DNA from: T3Sed10-241 sp036751905
GTDB lineage: Bacteria; Bacteroidota; Bacteroidia; Flavobacteriales_D; Cryomorphaceae
Length of the DNA: 19,927 nt
Assembly (NCBI GenBank): GCA_036751905.1
Contig: DAIOTP010000056.1
Span: 1 to 19,927, forward strand
Direction: 5' to 3'
The notes below the pieces were generated by a model. It searched no databases, was not told where the DNA came from, and was given only the letters and a program-made list of their open reading frames with translations. Both the position numbers and the translations under genes were made by a program. Positions 1 to 8,943 of the stretch are shown in pieces (position 1 is the first letter of the stretch; every line of letters begins with the position of its first letter).

Positions 1-3000
1 ACTTTGCCGAGTGTGCGACTTTCTATTCGCCTGCCGGTGGCATCAAATACTTGTAGAGTAGTTTGCTCTTTGGCATGCAGTAAGGTGTAGGCTATGGTTA
101 CATATTGGTCTGAAGGGTTGGGGTAGGCAGTCACGGTGTTCAGCTTTGCTACCAATTCTTCGTAGGTTGCCTGTGGCTTGTGTGGTGAGGCATTGCTCTT
201 CGGCTGTCCCTGGGCATTATAGCATATCTGGTAGTGAAAGCAGAGGGCGTTTTGCGCTTTTTTCGCGGCAATGCCTGCTGTGGGGTTTTCCGCCATTTGG
301 CGCAAGCCCTGCACCCTTGCACTGTCGAGGTTGGCAATGGTAAGCCCGGCACCGTGGGCACCGGCCATGAGGGTGTACAGATTTTTGAGCGCATTCATTT
401 CCGTAAGGCGCTCGTTGCTTAGCTTGTAGTGTAGCTGCATACTGTCTACCAATGCGATGGCTTGGGTATACATGTGGCGCTCGGCGAGCGCTGCCGCACG
501 GCTGTAATTGCCTTCTACGGTTTTCACCTTTGAGAGATAATACAATGTGCTGTCCGGAGCGCTGTAGGTGCTGTCGGCAAAAGCCTTTTGGGTGAGTATG
601 ATTTTTTGCGAACGCTCCAGGTCGGCAAAGAGCTCGGCCATGGTGCTTTCCATCGCCGTGCGAAGCGTGCTTTGGTTGCGTGCTGCCCAGAGCAGGTCTA
701 TCATATACTGTGGCATGGGCGGGCTGGGCACGGTCTCCGCGCGGCGTATCACATTGCCGCTGCGCAGTGCATCAGGATTGGCCAGCAGTACCTCGAGCAG
801 CATGGCGTGTGGCATGATGTTGCGGTCAATGGCAGCAATAAGCACCGTTTCAGAATTGTAGGGAGCGCGCTGCATCAACTGATCGCGCAGTTGCCAGGCC
901 TGCTGTGGCCAGGTAAGCTCTACTTCGGTGACCGTGGCAGGGGTATTGCCATTGTCTATAAGCTGGTTGTAAGCATAGAGCATGCCTTCGTACTCGGCTT
1001 TCTTTTGCAGAAGCTGGGTTTTGCCGGTAAGGCCGGTGAGTATCCCGGTGGTGTAGTTGCTCGGGCAGTTGTTGGTGATATTAATCGGTATGATTCCCAT
1101 GTCACCAGGCCCTATTTCATTTGTCGTTGGTCCACCTGAACCAAAATGAAAGTACCCATAGATACCGTATGAATTAATCGTGAAATGAGTAAAAACAAGT
1201 GGGTCTGGATTTCCACCTGAAAAAGTATTGGCAGCGGCTCTTGGAGGATTGCTGCTTCCCTGCCCAAGACGAATGCCGTTGTTGTTCCAACCAAAGTCGC
1301 TTTCAATACCAGTTCGACTTATTTCAAAGTCAACAAAATTCTGTTGATTTTGATTGCAGATATACTGTAATCCTGCATAATACGGCTGAGCGCCTCCTTC
1401 GGCATTGATATTGCGGTTAACCTGCCACCCATTTATTCCCGTTTTCAGATTGCTCAGGTTGTTTTTGTACACCACATTGTTGGCTCCTTTGCTATTGAAT
1501 ACCAATATGCCGTGGCCATCGAAAGGTGCACCTTGCGCAGGGCGGGTCAGGGTGTTTTCTTCGATAGAAAAGTGGTAGGTCTCGTTGGCGAAGATTCCGA
1601 GGTGGTTTTCATCTGCAACAACTGCATCAGGAAAAGTAGAGAAGGGATGCCCCCCCAGATTAAAGTCGTTCTTGTAAATCTGGCTGTAATCTGCGCCGCC
1701 AAGTTCCACACCTATCATGTTTTCGTCAAACACGGAGTTGCGCACGGTGATGGGCCTGGAGCTTGCTGTTTCAAGGGCTTCTATGGCCTTGTGCCAGCCG
1801 GTAAAGCGGTTGGGTATATTGTTTTGCTCGGGACAAGGGTATACAATGCCTGGACAGTACTCAGTAATCAGGTAGTTCGCATCATGGCTGTAGATGGCGC
1901 GGCTGCGTTTCTCGGATGCATCCACCGTTTGTGTATTGGTAAAGTTGCAGCCCTGAATGCGGAGGCGGTCGGTGCGCCACATGGTAATACGGGGTCGCGG
2001 GGGCAACTGGTTGGGGTCGTCTAAGTAGTCGTTGTCCAGTATAAAGTCGCACTCAAGGAAGAAGCTTTGCTCGGAAGTGTTAACAGCAGGGTTGAAAGGA
2101 GAAAAGTTTTGGTAAGCCATGAATATGGCATCGATCCGGTTGTTTCTAAAGGTGGTATTGCTGGCCTGTATGATGCCTCCGCGTGAGCCCCAGTCGTCGG
2201 GTTTCCAGTTCATCACCCCTTGCCACGCGTTTTCAATCACCGCGCGGTTGAATATGGCACGGCCTTGGTGGTATTGTCCGCCGGAGTGAGGTTGTTGGTG
2301 TTGGGAGGTGTTGCCGTGTACTTCTATGCCTCTCCAAGGACTATTGCAAAAACTGGTGATAGTGCCACCATCAACTATGAGTTGGGCGTTTGGCTCAACC
2401 CTGATGCCTTTCATTTTGCCCATGGCAACCGAAGCTGTAATAGTGAGTGTATAGCCGGCCTTAATAAGTACGTCATCGAAAATACCTCTGTCTGTATCCC
2501 AAATTGTGTCTTGTGCAATCTCAATTACGGTGCCGCTTGATGTGCTCAGGTTCATGGGTGTTTTCCACATACCTCTTCCGTATGTGGATACGTAAAGCAT
2601 GTTGTCACAGTAATCGTATTTCATTCCTGTAATTTGCACATTTGGCAATCCGTTAGAAAAGCACTCCCACTGTGTCATTGTACTAGTTCTATAAAAGACC
2701 CCCGCACTCGTACCACAAAAAACCAGTTCATTGCTGCTGTCTATGGTAAGCATTCTTTCGATCGGAAGGAATGGTAATCCCTCGGAGTAGTCAAAAAAGC
2801 TACCACCTCCGTCGATTGACTTAAATACACGTTCTGCATCGGGTTCCAGTGGCCCATTTGAATATCTTCCGCCGATACCGCAATACAGAATATCAGGGTC
2901 TGCATGATTCACAGCCAAAGAACGTATATGTCTCCAACTAAGAAGATTTCTCAAGGGACTTGTTTGGCCACTTACTGGGGCACCAGATATACTTTCCCAC

Positions 3001-4975
3001 GTAATTCCATCATCAGTGGATTTAAAAAGGATATGATCGTATCCACTTTCAATGCCTAGCCTGGATCTTTCGGCAGCATAGATCACCGAGGGATTTTTTT
3101 CGCATATGGCAACGGGTCCAATATCTCCCTTACACAATTCAATGTACCTTATTTCTGAAACAAGTTTTGCGCGATTTAACGCGACTCCTGCATAAGTTAT
3201 ACGGACTTTAGGATCGTCACCTGTCCATTGGGATGCAAGCCCGCGCGCAAATCGTTCAGGGAAATGGCGGTAAGTTGTGAAGTAGCCCCCTAAATAGGTT
3301 GCACCATTTCCAAGACTGCCCGGAGAATTGGTGCCTGGCGCAGCCACTATTTTATTTGGAGAATTGGGTTTATCCATGATTCCCAAAGTCACGTATTCAC
3401 CAACGATTGCGTCATGATTAAATTGTTGCGTGAGCGCTGCAGAACCTTCTTGCAAAAATCTGTTGGAAAAACTGCCGTCTCGATCGCGATAAATCATATA
3501 ATGATCTTGAAAAGCATAAACAGATCTTTTAGTTTTTTCGTGAATGTCGAATGCATGAATTAAGTTGACTGAAAGGTCTCCATTTATTCCAGTAATGGTA
3601 GGCTGGGGAGCCAGTGCATCATATACTACACCCACTCCACCATCATTGCCCAGAACGAGCCTTTCTTCGCCATTCACAATTAAAATTTGCGATGATCGAT
3701 AGTCATCATGGTGACCATTGGATCCTTGGGTTCCTTGAATTACAGTGGAGCCAGAAACGCCAATTTTATATCGCCTCATGTGCGCCACTGTTCCATGGTA
3801 GTATACGAGAGGATCCGTCACCGAAACGATCAGCTCATTTTTATCTGGAAGATCAATTGACAGGGCGTGACCAACATTCAAGAACATATTGCCCCCATTT
3901 TGTGTTCCAAGTGTGTAAATTGGCTGATTTCCTACACGTATTTGGACCATAAATCGATTGCCCACAGCATTCGAGAACCGCACGGCCTTAGTTTCATTGG
4001 CTGTTGGTCCCGATGGAAGAATGGTTTGAGATATGTCGTTGGAAAAAACAGCGCTTACCGCCCCTCCATTCCATGTGATATCAGCTCTATAGAGCTCTGA
4101 TTTTTCGTCGTATGGATACGCGGTATTGAAATATATGCGGTTATTTACAATAATTATTTTGTCCAAATGCTTATGTTCAGGATCGTAGCTTAAGGGTGCA
4201 CCAAGCACGCTCCAATTCACGCCGTAGTTGGTAGAATAGTAAATGTTTTCTTTTGAAGTAGCGAACATCAACCCGTTGACTGAGGGATGAAAATCTAACC
4301 AATAGAATTGTGGCAATTCTTGCTCTACATTGTTCCAGGTTAGTCCATTGTCGGCGCTAAAAATCAGACCGCCATTGATAAATTCAGCGCCTGTAGCGAC
4401 GATAATGTAATTAGAATTGTCAGGTGCAGCAACCATACGCCGGGTACCTAAAACTGGAAAACCAAGACCGTCAGTAACGCATACCCAGCTTTGGCCCCCA
4501 TCAGTAGTACGCATGATGCCTGAAGTACGTGTGCCAATTAAAAAAATGTTAGGTGTGGTTGGGTTGTTATAGACTCCATCGACCCAGCCGCCGGAAGTTT
4601 GGATACGACCGGAAGGCCCTGACCAATCATCCATACCCATTGGCCCATCACTTACCCAGGCAGAGGGATCATTGGTGCAGCCCGATGAACTTGAGAGGGC
4701 AGCTTTCATCGCCTCTCCAAATGCTCTATTGGAAAGCTCTCCATTCTCTACCTCGAAGTACGGAAGCACATAAGTCATCCAACGCTGGGCAGCCTTTTTT
4801 TCGCTGTACAGGCCTGTGTCGGGATTACTCATTAACAGATCGTAATTTCTATAGGCAGTAATTAAGGGATTTTCATTTGCGGGGGGGGGCTAAATGGCTG
4901 AGAATGTGCACAAAAAGGAATGAACGTGAGAACGAATGCTCTGACTAGAGTGCTCTGGAATCGGTTAGTTTTCAT
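1..4975 (-). CDS. Giant secreted Asp-box/beta-helix protein with T9SS type A sorting signal; partial, with an apparent N-terminal frameshift
   Basis: The gene runs off the left edge. About 1,658 residues are visible if one frameshift is allowed. The ATG at 4975 opens a signal peptide (MKTNRF..., hydrophobic core RAFVLTFIPFCAHS). That frame stops at 4862-4864 after 37 codons. The body frame is open from 4889 to base 1, is bounded upstream by TAG at 4890-4892, and has its first ATG at 4832. I spot-checked about fifteen lines across the body and found them in one consistent frame. Asp-box motifs (S/T-x-D-x-G-x-x-W type) lie near 4485-4508, 4335-4358, 4212-4235 and 2997-3020, with a degenerate one near 2800. 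This suggests a beta-propeller. From about 2450 to 1400 the protein looks like a right-handed beta-helix rich in Asn and Gly. A helical region follows. Bases 1-130 encode AYPNPSDQYVTIAY then LQVFDATGRR, the start of a T9SS type A domain. Likely surface-exposed or secreted; substrate unknown. Confidence 0.85.
4881..4889. repeat. Homopolymer tract G9 (C9 on the coding strand)
   Basis: Nine consecutive G on the plus strand sit just after the signal-peptide codons of the giant secreted protein. With nine C the peptide frame reads Ser-Pro-Pro-Pro-Gln-Met-Lys-Ile-Pro-stop. With ten C it would read Ser-Pro-Pro-Pro-Ala-Asn-Glu-Asn-Pro and join the long body frame. With eight C it would hit TGA almost at once. 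The tract therefore decides whether a full-length exported protein can be made. Confidence 0.95.
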
Positions 4976-5307
4976 ATGATTGATTTAATTGGTTGAACGA
5001 ACTTAACAAAAAAAGATGAAATTTTTGGGATTTACGTTAATTTTTTCTTTTTAACCCAAACGCTCCTGTCCATTGAAAATATTTTAAGAGCAGCCTGTCT
5101 AAGCAAGTGGCTGGCTGAATGAACATGTTTTTTGTACGGAATCCGCTGCCGTGCTGGCCACCCTCTACATGGTGCTGAAGCATGGGGGCATGACCATGGT
5201 AAAACACGGCTGCGGGAAAGACTGCAGCCCCAATCCGGAATGGGCTACCTTTCCCGCCCTAAGCAATTCATGCCTTGAATCTGAAGAATGCCGCTTGCTA
5301 TTTTGCT
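4976..5307. other. Intergenic stretch, no convincing gene
   Basis: This is the upstream region of the giant secreted protein and the downstream region of dusB. Positions 4980-5070 are AT-rich and presumably hold the promoter of the minus-strand gene. The best -7 candidate I see on that strand is TAAGTTCG, one mismatch from TAnnTTTG, without a clear -33 element. From about 5103 to 5342 the plus strand is open for 80 codons, but it runs into the dusB 3' end and has no recognisable family. An inverted repeat (TTTTGC, 5-base spacer, GCAAAA) at 5301-5317 overlaps the dusB stop codon and has no T-run after it. Confidence 0.6.
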
Positions 5308-6300
5308 TCAAGCAAAACTGTACTCTGCAAAATTCTCCTTGATTTCTAACAAGGTCGACCGCACTGCCGCAGGGTCATCCTCACTGACCAGGCGCACCCG
5401 GTACTCCTTAAATCCTTGCATCCCTTTAAAGTAGCTGGCATAGTGCCGCCTCATTTCAAGCACACCCAGCTTTTGGCCTTTCCATGCCAGGCCCATGTCC
5501 AAGTGCTGAAGGGCTGCATCCACACGGTCCTCAAGTGTAGGCGGGGGGAGGTGCTGGCCAGTGCGCATAAAGTGCTTTATTTCATTGAATATCCATGGAT
5601 AGCCTATGCTCGCCCTGCCGATCATCACGCCGTCGGTTCCGTATTTGTTGCGGTATTCCACGGCCTTCTCAGGGCTGTCAATATCGCCATTGCCGAATAC
5701 CGGGATGTGCATGCGCGGATTGTTTTTCACCTCTGCGATAAGCGTCCAGTCGGCCTCCCCTTTGTACATTTGCTGCCGCGTGCGGCCATGGATAGAAATG
5801 GCTTGAATGCCAACATCCTGCAGGCGTTCGGCCACATCCACAATGTACTTGGTGGATTCGCTCCAGCCCAGCCGTGTTTTTACGGTGACGGGAAGGGAGG
5901 TGCTTTTGACCACAGCATCGGTGAGTTTCACCATTCTGGGCACATCCTGAAGGATGCCGGCACCAGCCATTTTGCAGGCCACCTTGTGCACAGGGCAGCC
6001 ATAATTGATGTCAATGATGTCGGGGCCAGTGGCTTCTACTATCCTGGTGGATTCCATCATGGCCTCCAGGTCACTGCCAAAAATCTGGATGCCTACAGGG
6101 CGTTCATACTCATAAATGTCCAGCTTTTGCATGCTTTTGGCAGCCGAGCGTATCAACCCTTCGGATGAAATGAACTCTGTATACATCACGTCAGCACCGT
6201 GTTGCTTGCACAGTGCCCTGAAGGGGGGGTCACTTACATCCTCCATCGGAGCAAGCAGCAGTGGAAACTCCCCGAGCTCAATATTGCCTATCTTTACCAT
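5308..6300 (-). CDS. dusB: tRNA-dihydrouridine synthase (DusB type)
   Basis: The 330-residue protein is a flavin-dependent enzyme that reduces uridine to dihydrouridine in the D-loop of tRNAs using NAD(P)H. The FMN-binding TIM barrel opens with LLLAPMEDVSDPPFR (residues 14-28). DINYGCPVHKV (97-107) contains the catalytic Cys102. HGRTRQQMYKG (171-181) and VFGNGDI (about 200-206) are further family motifs, and IGRASIGYPW (about 226) is the phosphate-binding segment. The length is normal for DusB. The ATG at 6300 fits the family N-terminus, and a perfect TAAATTTG box lies 13 bases upstream. In Bacteroidota this family is usually annotated as dusB; which tRNA position it modifies cannot be read from sequence alone. 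It is transcribed divergently from the CPBP protease, with 35 bases between the starts. Confidence 0.95.
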   Translation of the reverse strand: MVKIGNIELGEFPLLLAPMEDVSDPPFRALCKQHGADVMYTEFISSEGLIRSAAKSMQKLDIYEYERPVGIQIFGSDLEAMMESTRIVEATGPDIIDINYGCPVHKVACKMAGAGILQDVPRMVKLTDAVVKSTSLPVTVKTRLGWSESTKYIVDVAERLQDVGIQAISIHGRTRQQMYKGEADWTLIAEVKNNPRMHIPVFGNGDIDSPEKAVEYRNKYGTDGVMIGRASIGYPWIFNEIKHFMRTGQHLPPPTLEDRVDAALQHLDMGLAWKGQKLGVLEMRRHYASYFKGMQGFKEYRVRLVSEDDPAAVRSTLLEIKENFAEYSFA

Positions 6301-6313
6301 CTTTTTACAGCTG

Positions 6314-6345
6314 CAAATTTACGAAATTCAAGTACATGCGTTCAA
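6314..6345 (-). promoter_or_regulatory. Predicted Bacteroidota sigma-A promoter of dusB
   Basis: On the minus strand TAAATTTG (6321-6314) matches TAnnTTTG exactly. A TTG lies 21 bases upstream (6345-6343). The predicted transcript would start about 6 bases after the box, giving a leader of only about 7 bases before the ATG at 6300. Confidence 0.5.
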
Positions 6346-7256
6346 GGCCTTTTGCATCGGCTGATCCTTTTCTGAAGCTCCTCCTCCTTTTTCTGCTTTC
6401 CTTCATGTGCCTCGGGGTATTTATGCTCATGGCGCAGGGTATTACCTCCCTGGTTTGGGGAGTGAGCTTCTTCACTGATCCTGAGAGCATCAATGCTGTG
6501 GAAGGCCTCAACAAGGTTTACGTGAATTGGACGTTGTTGTTCTTTCAGCATCTGGGCCTTTTTGTGGTGCCGGCATTGCTTTTTGCAAGCCTGGCACACC
6601 ACGACACCCGCGAAGTACTCGGCATCCGGCGCGTACCGGTGAAGATACTGCTCTTGGCCCCACCCATCATGCTGCTGTGTATACCTGCAGTCAATGCCAT
6701 GGCCTGGCTCAATGAACTTATGCGTTTGCCAGCAGCATTGGCGCCCTTGGAGGAAGCACTGCAGCGTATGGAAGAGCAAGCAGCCGAACTTACCCAAACG
6801 CTCACCGGGGTTCCCGACTTGCGCTTTCTCATGGTCAACCTTGTGGTGATGGCGGCCATACCGGCCATAGGGGAAGAAATGATCTTTCGGGGGCTCATAC
6901 AGCGCATCTTGCATTCATGGTCGGGTAAGGTGCACGTGGCTGTGTGGACACAGGCCATACTTTTTAGCGCCATCCACCTTCAGTTTTACGGATTCCTGCC
7001 AAGACTGGTGCTCGGCGCCTTGCTGGGCTATCTGTTCGTATGGAGCAAATCCTTGTGGGTGCCCATTATAGCCCATTTTACCAACAATGCTGTGGCGCTG
7101 CTATTGATGTATCTCATTGCCACCGGTGCACTTTCGGAAGAGCTGGATGCATTCAGGCCTGAAACCATGTATTGGGTTGCTTTGGCAGGCACAGTTCCCA
7201 TTGCAGTGGGATTGGCTTGGTACATCAAGCGTTCATCCGTGCGGAGCTTCAACTAA
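6336..7256 (+). CDS. CPBP family intramembrane glutamic endopeptidase (CAAX-like/Abi family)
   Basis: The 306-residue polytopic membrane protein has hydrophobic segments near residues 14-40, 65-87, 102-124, 165-180, 200-222, 225-262 and 278-296. The family motifs are all present. GEEMIFRG (179-186) carries the glutamate pair and Arg185. FSAIH (210-214) carries the second-motif His. HFTNN (247-251) carries the fourth-motif His and Asn. The reading frame is open further upstream into dusB, but the ATG at 6336 gives a normal N-terminus. Members process prenylated proteins in eukaryotes. In bacteria their roles range from bacteriocin self-protection to unknown membrane proteolysis, so the substrate here is unknown. 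It stands alone between dusB and the convergent ExbB/ExbD operon, and nearby genes give no clue to its partner. Confidence 0.9.
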   Translation: MRSRPFASADPFLKLLLLFLLSFMCLGVFMLMAQGITSLVWGVSFFTDPESINAVEGLNKVYVNWTLLFFQHLGLFVVPALLFASLAHHDTREVLGIRRVPVKILLLAPPIMLLCIPAVNAMAWLNELMRLPAALAPLEEALQRMEEQAAELTQTLTGVPDLRFLMVNLVVMAAIPAIGEEMIFRGLIQRILHSWSGKVHVAVWTQAILFSAIHLQFYGFLPRLVLGALLGYLFVWSKSLWVPIIAHFTNNAVALLLMYLIATGALSEELDAFRPETMYWVALAGTVPIAVGLAWYIKRSSVRSFN

Positions 7257-7284
7257 AAAAAGGGCCTCTTCCCAGAGACCCTTT
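7255..7284 (-). terminator. Intrinsic terminator of the ExbB/ExbD operon
   Basis: An 11-bp stem with one mismatch (7259-7269 with 7274-7284) and a 4-base loop lies between two convergent genes. Read on the minus strand, the stem is followed by a run of seven T (7261-7255), so it mainly serves the minus-strand operon ending at 7311. On the plus strand the downstream T content is poor, but it may also help end the CPBP gene transcript. Confidence 0.8.
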
Positions 7285-7310
7285 CATTATAGCAATAACA
7301 ACCTTGTCTT

Positions 7311-7778
7311 TTAGCGGTCCACAACCGAACCTTGCATGGTCGAATAATTGATTTTCAATGCATTTGACTCTCTTAGTTCTTGCTTGATGTCGGTGACAAT
7401 GCCCATTTTGGTCTTCTTGTCCACCTTCATCGATGTGGTAATCAACAGCTGCTCGGCCTCCTTCCTTTTTTCCCTGTTGGCTTTCACCCACACTGGAATA
7501 TCATTGACCTCCGCAAAGGCATCGTCGAGCTGTATTTTTGGCTCGGTACCATACCTTAGGTCTACCGGCGGTCCTACATTGATGTAATCAACCAAAGCTT
7601 TTTTCTGAAGTTTTTCAGTTTCTGTGGCGTTGGGCTGCACAATCTTCACCTTCGGATCCATTTCACGCATCACGGTTACCACCATGAAAAAAAACAGGAG
7701 CATGAAGATAATGTCAGGAAGTGAAGCGGTGGAAATCTGAGGGTTTCTTTTCTTCCCTTTTCTTGAAAATTTACTCAT
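7311..7778 (-). CDS. ExbD/TolR family biopolymer transport protein (second copy)
   Basis: The 155-residue protein has a short basic cytoplasmic N-terminus (KFSRKGKKR) and a single membrane helix at about 21-37. Asp22 in SLPDIIFMLLFFF is the expected proton-carrying aspartate of the ExbD/TolR family. The rest is a periplasmic domain. It forms the stator with ExbB and uses the proton gradient to drive TonB-dependent transport or envelope work. It starts 14 bases after the end of the other ExbD gene and is the last gene of the four-gene operon, followed directly by the terminator. Length is close to that of a classic ExbD, unlike its longer neighbour. Confidence 0.92.
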   Translation of the reverse strand: MSKFSRKGKKRNPQISTASLPDIIFMLLFFFMVVTVMREMDPKVKIVQPNATETEKLQKKALVDYINVGPPVDLRYGTEPKIQLDDAFAEVNDIPVWVKANREKRKEAEQLLITTSMKVDKKTKMGIVTDIKQELRESNALKINYSTMQGSVVDR

Positions 7779-7792
7779 GGCTTTGGGATCAT

Positions 7793-8503
7793 TTACTGCC
7801 CTATATTTTTAGGCTCTGCTTCCGAAATACGCTGGGGATACACCGCCCTGATGGCTTTGATTTTGGGTTTATCATCTTCATTGAGGGGGTTCAATTCGCT
7901 GTAGGGGATACCGAATTTTTCCTGTGAAAGGCTATTGCGAAGCTCATTGACAGCAGCACTCAATTCATTTTGTACAGCGATGTACATGTCATACGATGTA
8001 CCACGGTCATTTTGCAATGAAATAAGTGCTGATGAAGGCAGCTCTCTGTAGTCGCCAATCAATTCAACCGCGGTCAGTTTATCTTCCCAAGTGCTGAGCC
8101 GGCTTCTCAAGTCGGCGGTACGCTCGCCACCTTGTGCAATGGCCTGCTTCAGTCGGTTGATATTCTCATTGACTTGGGCTCTCGACACGTAGCTCATTTC
8201 GGGAAGGTCAGTTCTGTTGTTTGGGTTGGTGTAGAACTCTTTTGCTCCTTCCTTCAAATCCCGTATGTCCATGCGCTGACCCTCTACGAGGAGTTGGTCG
8301 TTGCTGTTAACCAATACTTCGTATACATTTCGCTCTTTCACTTCTGGTGGCTTCTCCATGTCATCAGGAATAGGAGGTGGCAGCTGCCGCAATATTCCTA
8401 TGTCAGTGTCCATGGTAGTCGTCACCAGGAAGAAAATCAAAAGCAGGAAGGCGATATCCGCCATGGCACCTGCATTGATCTCTTGAATGGCTCGTCTTGA
8501 CAT
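7793..8503 (-). CDS. ExbD/TolR family protein, long form with extra periplasmic segment
   Basis: The 236-residue protein begins MSRRAIQEINAGAMADIAF. Its single membrane helix (about 14-31) carries Asp16, the conserved proton-pathway residue. The periplasmic part is about 90 residues longer than in classic ExbD of about 140 residues. An extra charged, probably helical stretch (about 101-150, NRLKQAIAQ...LRSRLSTWEDKL) separates the two halves of the ExbD fold; the later half, with ALISLQNDRGTSYDMYIAV, resumes at about 158. It lies third in the operon, 20 bases after the small membrane protein gene. A pair of unequal ExbD proteins is common in Bacteroidota, and they may form a mixed dimer in one motor. 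That pairing is inference. Confidence 0.92.
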   Translation of the reverse strand: MSRRAIQEINAGAMADIAFLLLIFFLVTTTMDTDIGILRQLPPPIPDDMEKPPEVKERNVYEVLVNSNDQLLVEGQRMDIRDLKEGAKEFYTNPNNRTDLPEMSYVSRAQVNENINRLKQAIAQGGERTADLRSRLSTWEDKLTAVELIGDYRELPSSALISLQNDRGTSYDMYIAVQNELSAAVNELRNSLSQEKFGIPYSELNPLNEDDKPKIKAIRAVYPQRISEAEPKNIGQ

Positions 8504-8523
8504 ACCTCTTAATTTTATTGCGT

Positions 8524-8937
8524 TTATTTAAATATACGCGAGGCCTCGGAAATTATTGCTGCCAACGCAGCCAAAATCACCAGAATGTACATCACATAGA
8601 TGCCGGCTTCGCTAAATTTCACTCCACCCGAAGTAACTCCTTCAGGATAACTCCGCAATATGGTGTCGTCGGCCATGCTGTAGGCAATGATGGCTACCAG
8701 GGCAAAAGCTGCGAGGCCAATAAGCATCGTGACATTCTTTTTGATGTTGGATGCGAGCTGGAACACGCCAAATAAAATGGCAACTCCTGCGCCAATCCCC
8801 ATGAGTACCATGGAGAGGGTAATGGCGGTGCCCACCATATCCTCATAACCCATCATGATGCGCACCGACATGAACAGCCCTACGGCCATTACAACGGCAG
8901 AGAAGATGGTGAGTCCAGTGCTTAATTTGCTATCCAT
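8524..8937 (-). CDS. Small four-helix membrane protein of the ExbB/ExbD operon, function unknown
   Basis: The 137-residue protein has about four hydrophobic helices (roughly 8-26, 37-61, 70-88 and 112-132) joined by short loops. A slightly longer loop at about 89-110 contains Asp and Glu residues. I do not recognise a named family. It starts 6 bases after the stop of exbB and ends 20 bases before the long ExbD gene, so it is almost certainly translated from the same message. Position between channel and stator genes suggests a role in assembly or tuning of the proton-driven complex, but nothing in the sequence proves it. Proteins of this size and topology recur at this position in Bacteroidota clusters, from general knowledge. 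Confidence 0.8.
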   Translation of the reverse strand: MDSKLSTGLTIFSAVVMAVGLFMSVRIMMGYEDMVGTAITLSMVLMGIGAGVAILFGVFQLASNIKKNVTMLIGLAAFALVAIIAYSMADDTILRSYPEGVTSGGVKFSEAGIYVMYILVILAALAAIISEASRIFK

Positions 8938-8943
8938 AGTAGG

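Noticed and set aside
146..2540. Several plus-strand open frames of 62-183 codons
   Set aside because: All are shadows of the giant minus-strand gene, whose frame is continuous with recognisable beta-helix and sorting-domain sequence.
5301..5317. Inverted repeat at the dusB stop codon as a terminator
   Set aside because: The stem is short and AT-rich and no T-run follows on the dusB strand.
5416..6168. 250-codon open frame on the plus strand
   Set aside because: It is a shadow of dusB, which has all its family motifs on the other strand.
6261..7256. CPBP protease as an anti-phage or bacteriocin-immunity gene
   Set aside because: The family includes such members, but no bacteriocin, toxin or defence gene is adjacent, so only the protease family can be claimed.
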